From Sipunculus nudus (taxonomy: Eukaryota > Annelida > Sipuncula > Golfingiida > Sipunculidae): 64,000 nucleotides of DNA. Location of the stretch: positions 74,376,643 through 74,440,642 of the forward strand of contig CM049307.1 in assembly GCA_026874595.1 (NCBI GenBank). Direction: 5' to 3'. Both the position numbers and the translations under genes were made by a program. Below, piece after piece: positions 63,675 through 64,000 of this stretch. The notes beneath the pieces are model-generated. The model searched no databases. It had not been told where the DNA came from and saw only the letters and a list, made by a program, of their open reading frames with translations. Positions within the stretch are counted from its first letter, which is position 1. Each line of letters begins with the position of its first letter.

Positions 63675-64000
63675 CATGGTAAGGTGAGACCACGTGGATA
63701 GCGTAAAGAAATATACAGGGTAGAAAGGATATAATCCCACGTGGTCAGATAAAGTAAGACCACGTGGTTAATTAGAACCCACAAATCCAGGGTAGAGTAT
63801 AGACCACGTGCATACATGTGAATATTATCCAGGGTAGATAACGTAAATAAATACAGTACCACGTGGCCGGTTGAGACCACGTGCCTATAAGTATATTATA
63901 ATCTATAAGTAATTATAACCTATAAGTAATTATAACCTACAAATCCAGGGTAGATAATATGTAAATATTTCCACGTGGCCGGTTAAGACCACGTGCATAT
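63675..64000. repeat. Degenerate tandem repeat carrying CACGTG palindromes
   Basis: CACGTG at 63691, 63738, 63761, 63805, 63860, 63878, 63972 and 63990, often as pairs 18-23 nt apart (ACGTGGCCGGTTGAGACCAC type), alternating with TCCAGGGTAGATAA-like segments. The array runs off the right edge. Confidence 0.85.

Larger units (their letters stand above)
61841..64000 (+). other. Intron 22 (partial, at least 2160 nt)
   Basis: GTAATA donor; no acceptor-plus-exon matching the expected phase-0 continuation was found before the edge. Contains a family A copy, a stem-loop, a tRNA-Lys-like sequence and a CACGTG-rich repeat. Confidence 0.6.

Overview
The window is eukaryotic, intron-rich genomic DNA. 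It is AT-rich, full of simple repeats and MITE-like elements, and carries one large multi-exon gene with GT-AG introns. The gene family, the abundance of small tRNA-derived and inverted-repeat elements and the general repeat style suggest a marine invertebrate, most likely a mollusc or other lophotrochozoan. That placement is inference, not proof.

The only gene I can support is a polycystin-1-like receptor on the + strand. It starts at 9307 and is still open at the right edge. I could assemble 22 exons by hand (9307-61840). Their lengths sum to 6060 nt, giving 2020 codons with no in-frame stop, and every junction agrees in phase. The order is signal peptide, WSC domain (8 Cys), a PKD domain, a cysteine-rich stretch, about ten more PKD (Ig-like) domains, and then an REJ module that runs off the window. 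The GAIN/GPS, PLAT and transmembrane channel-like parts expected of this family would lie beyond position 64000.

Layout: 1-3432 is a tandem array of about 338-bp units with a higher-order period near 2.02 kb. 3433-9306 is intergenic DNA with transposon remnants, a small divergent ORF pair near 8.2-8.7 kb, and the putative promoter/5'UTR. From 9307 onward everything lies inside the gene. Its introns hold a tRNA-derived SINE in two copies (14.5 and 46.4 kb), another tRNA-like SINE (11.15 kb), and a decayed non-LTR reverse transcriptase fragment (14.8-15.8 kb). They also hold a 32-bp minisatellite with a 160-bp higher-order period inside a 15-bp inverted repeat (25.9-27.6 kb), a hAT-like MITE (30.25 kb), a near-palindromic foldback element (41.76 kb), a second repeat family (42.6-43.6 kb), a mollusc-style hairpin repeat dimer (50.28 kb), a piggyBac-type MITE with TTAA ends (52.43 kb) and a CpG-rich TIR element (53.07 kb). 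The last kilobase holds a degenerate tRNA-Lys-like sequence and a repeat rich in CACGTG palindromes.

I found no bacterial-type system, CRISPR array or intact mobile-element gene. The most unusual items are the repeat architectures and a conserved 12-bp palindrome (GGTGGCGCCACC) shared by two otherwise different repeat families.
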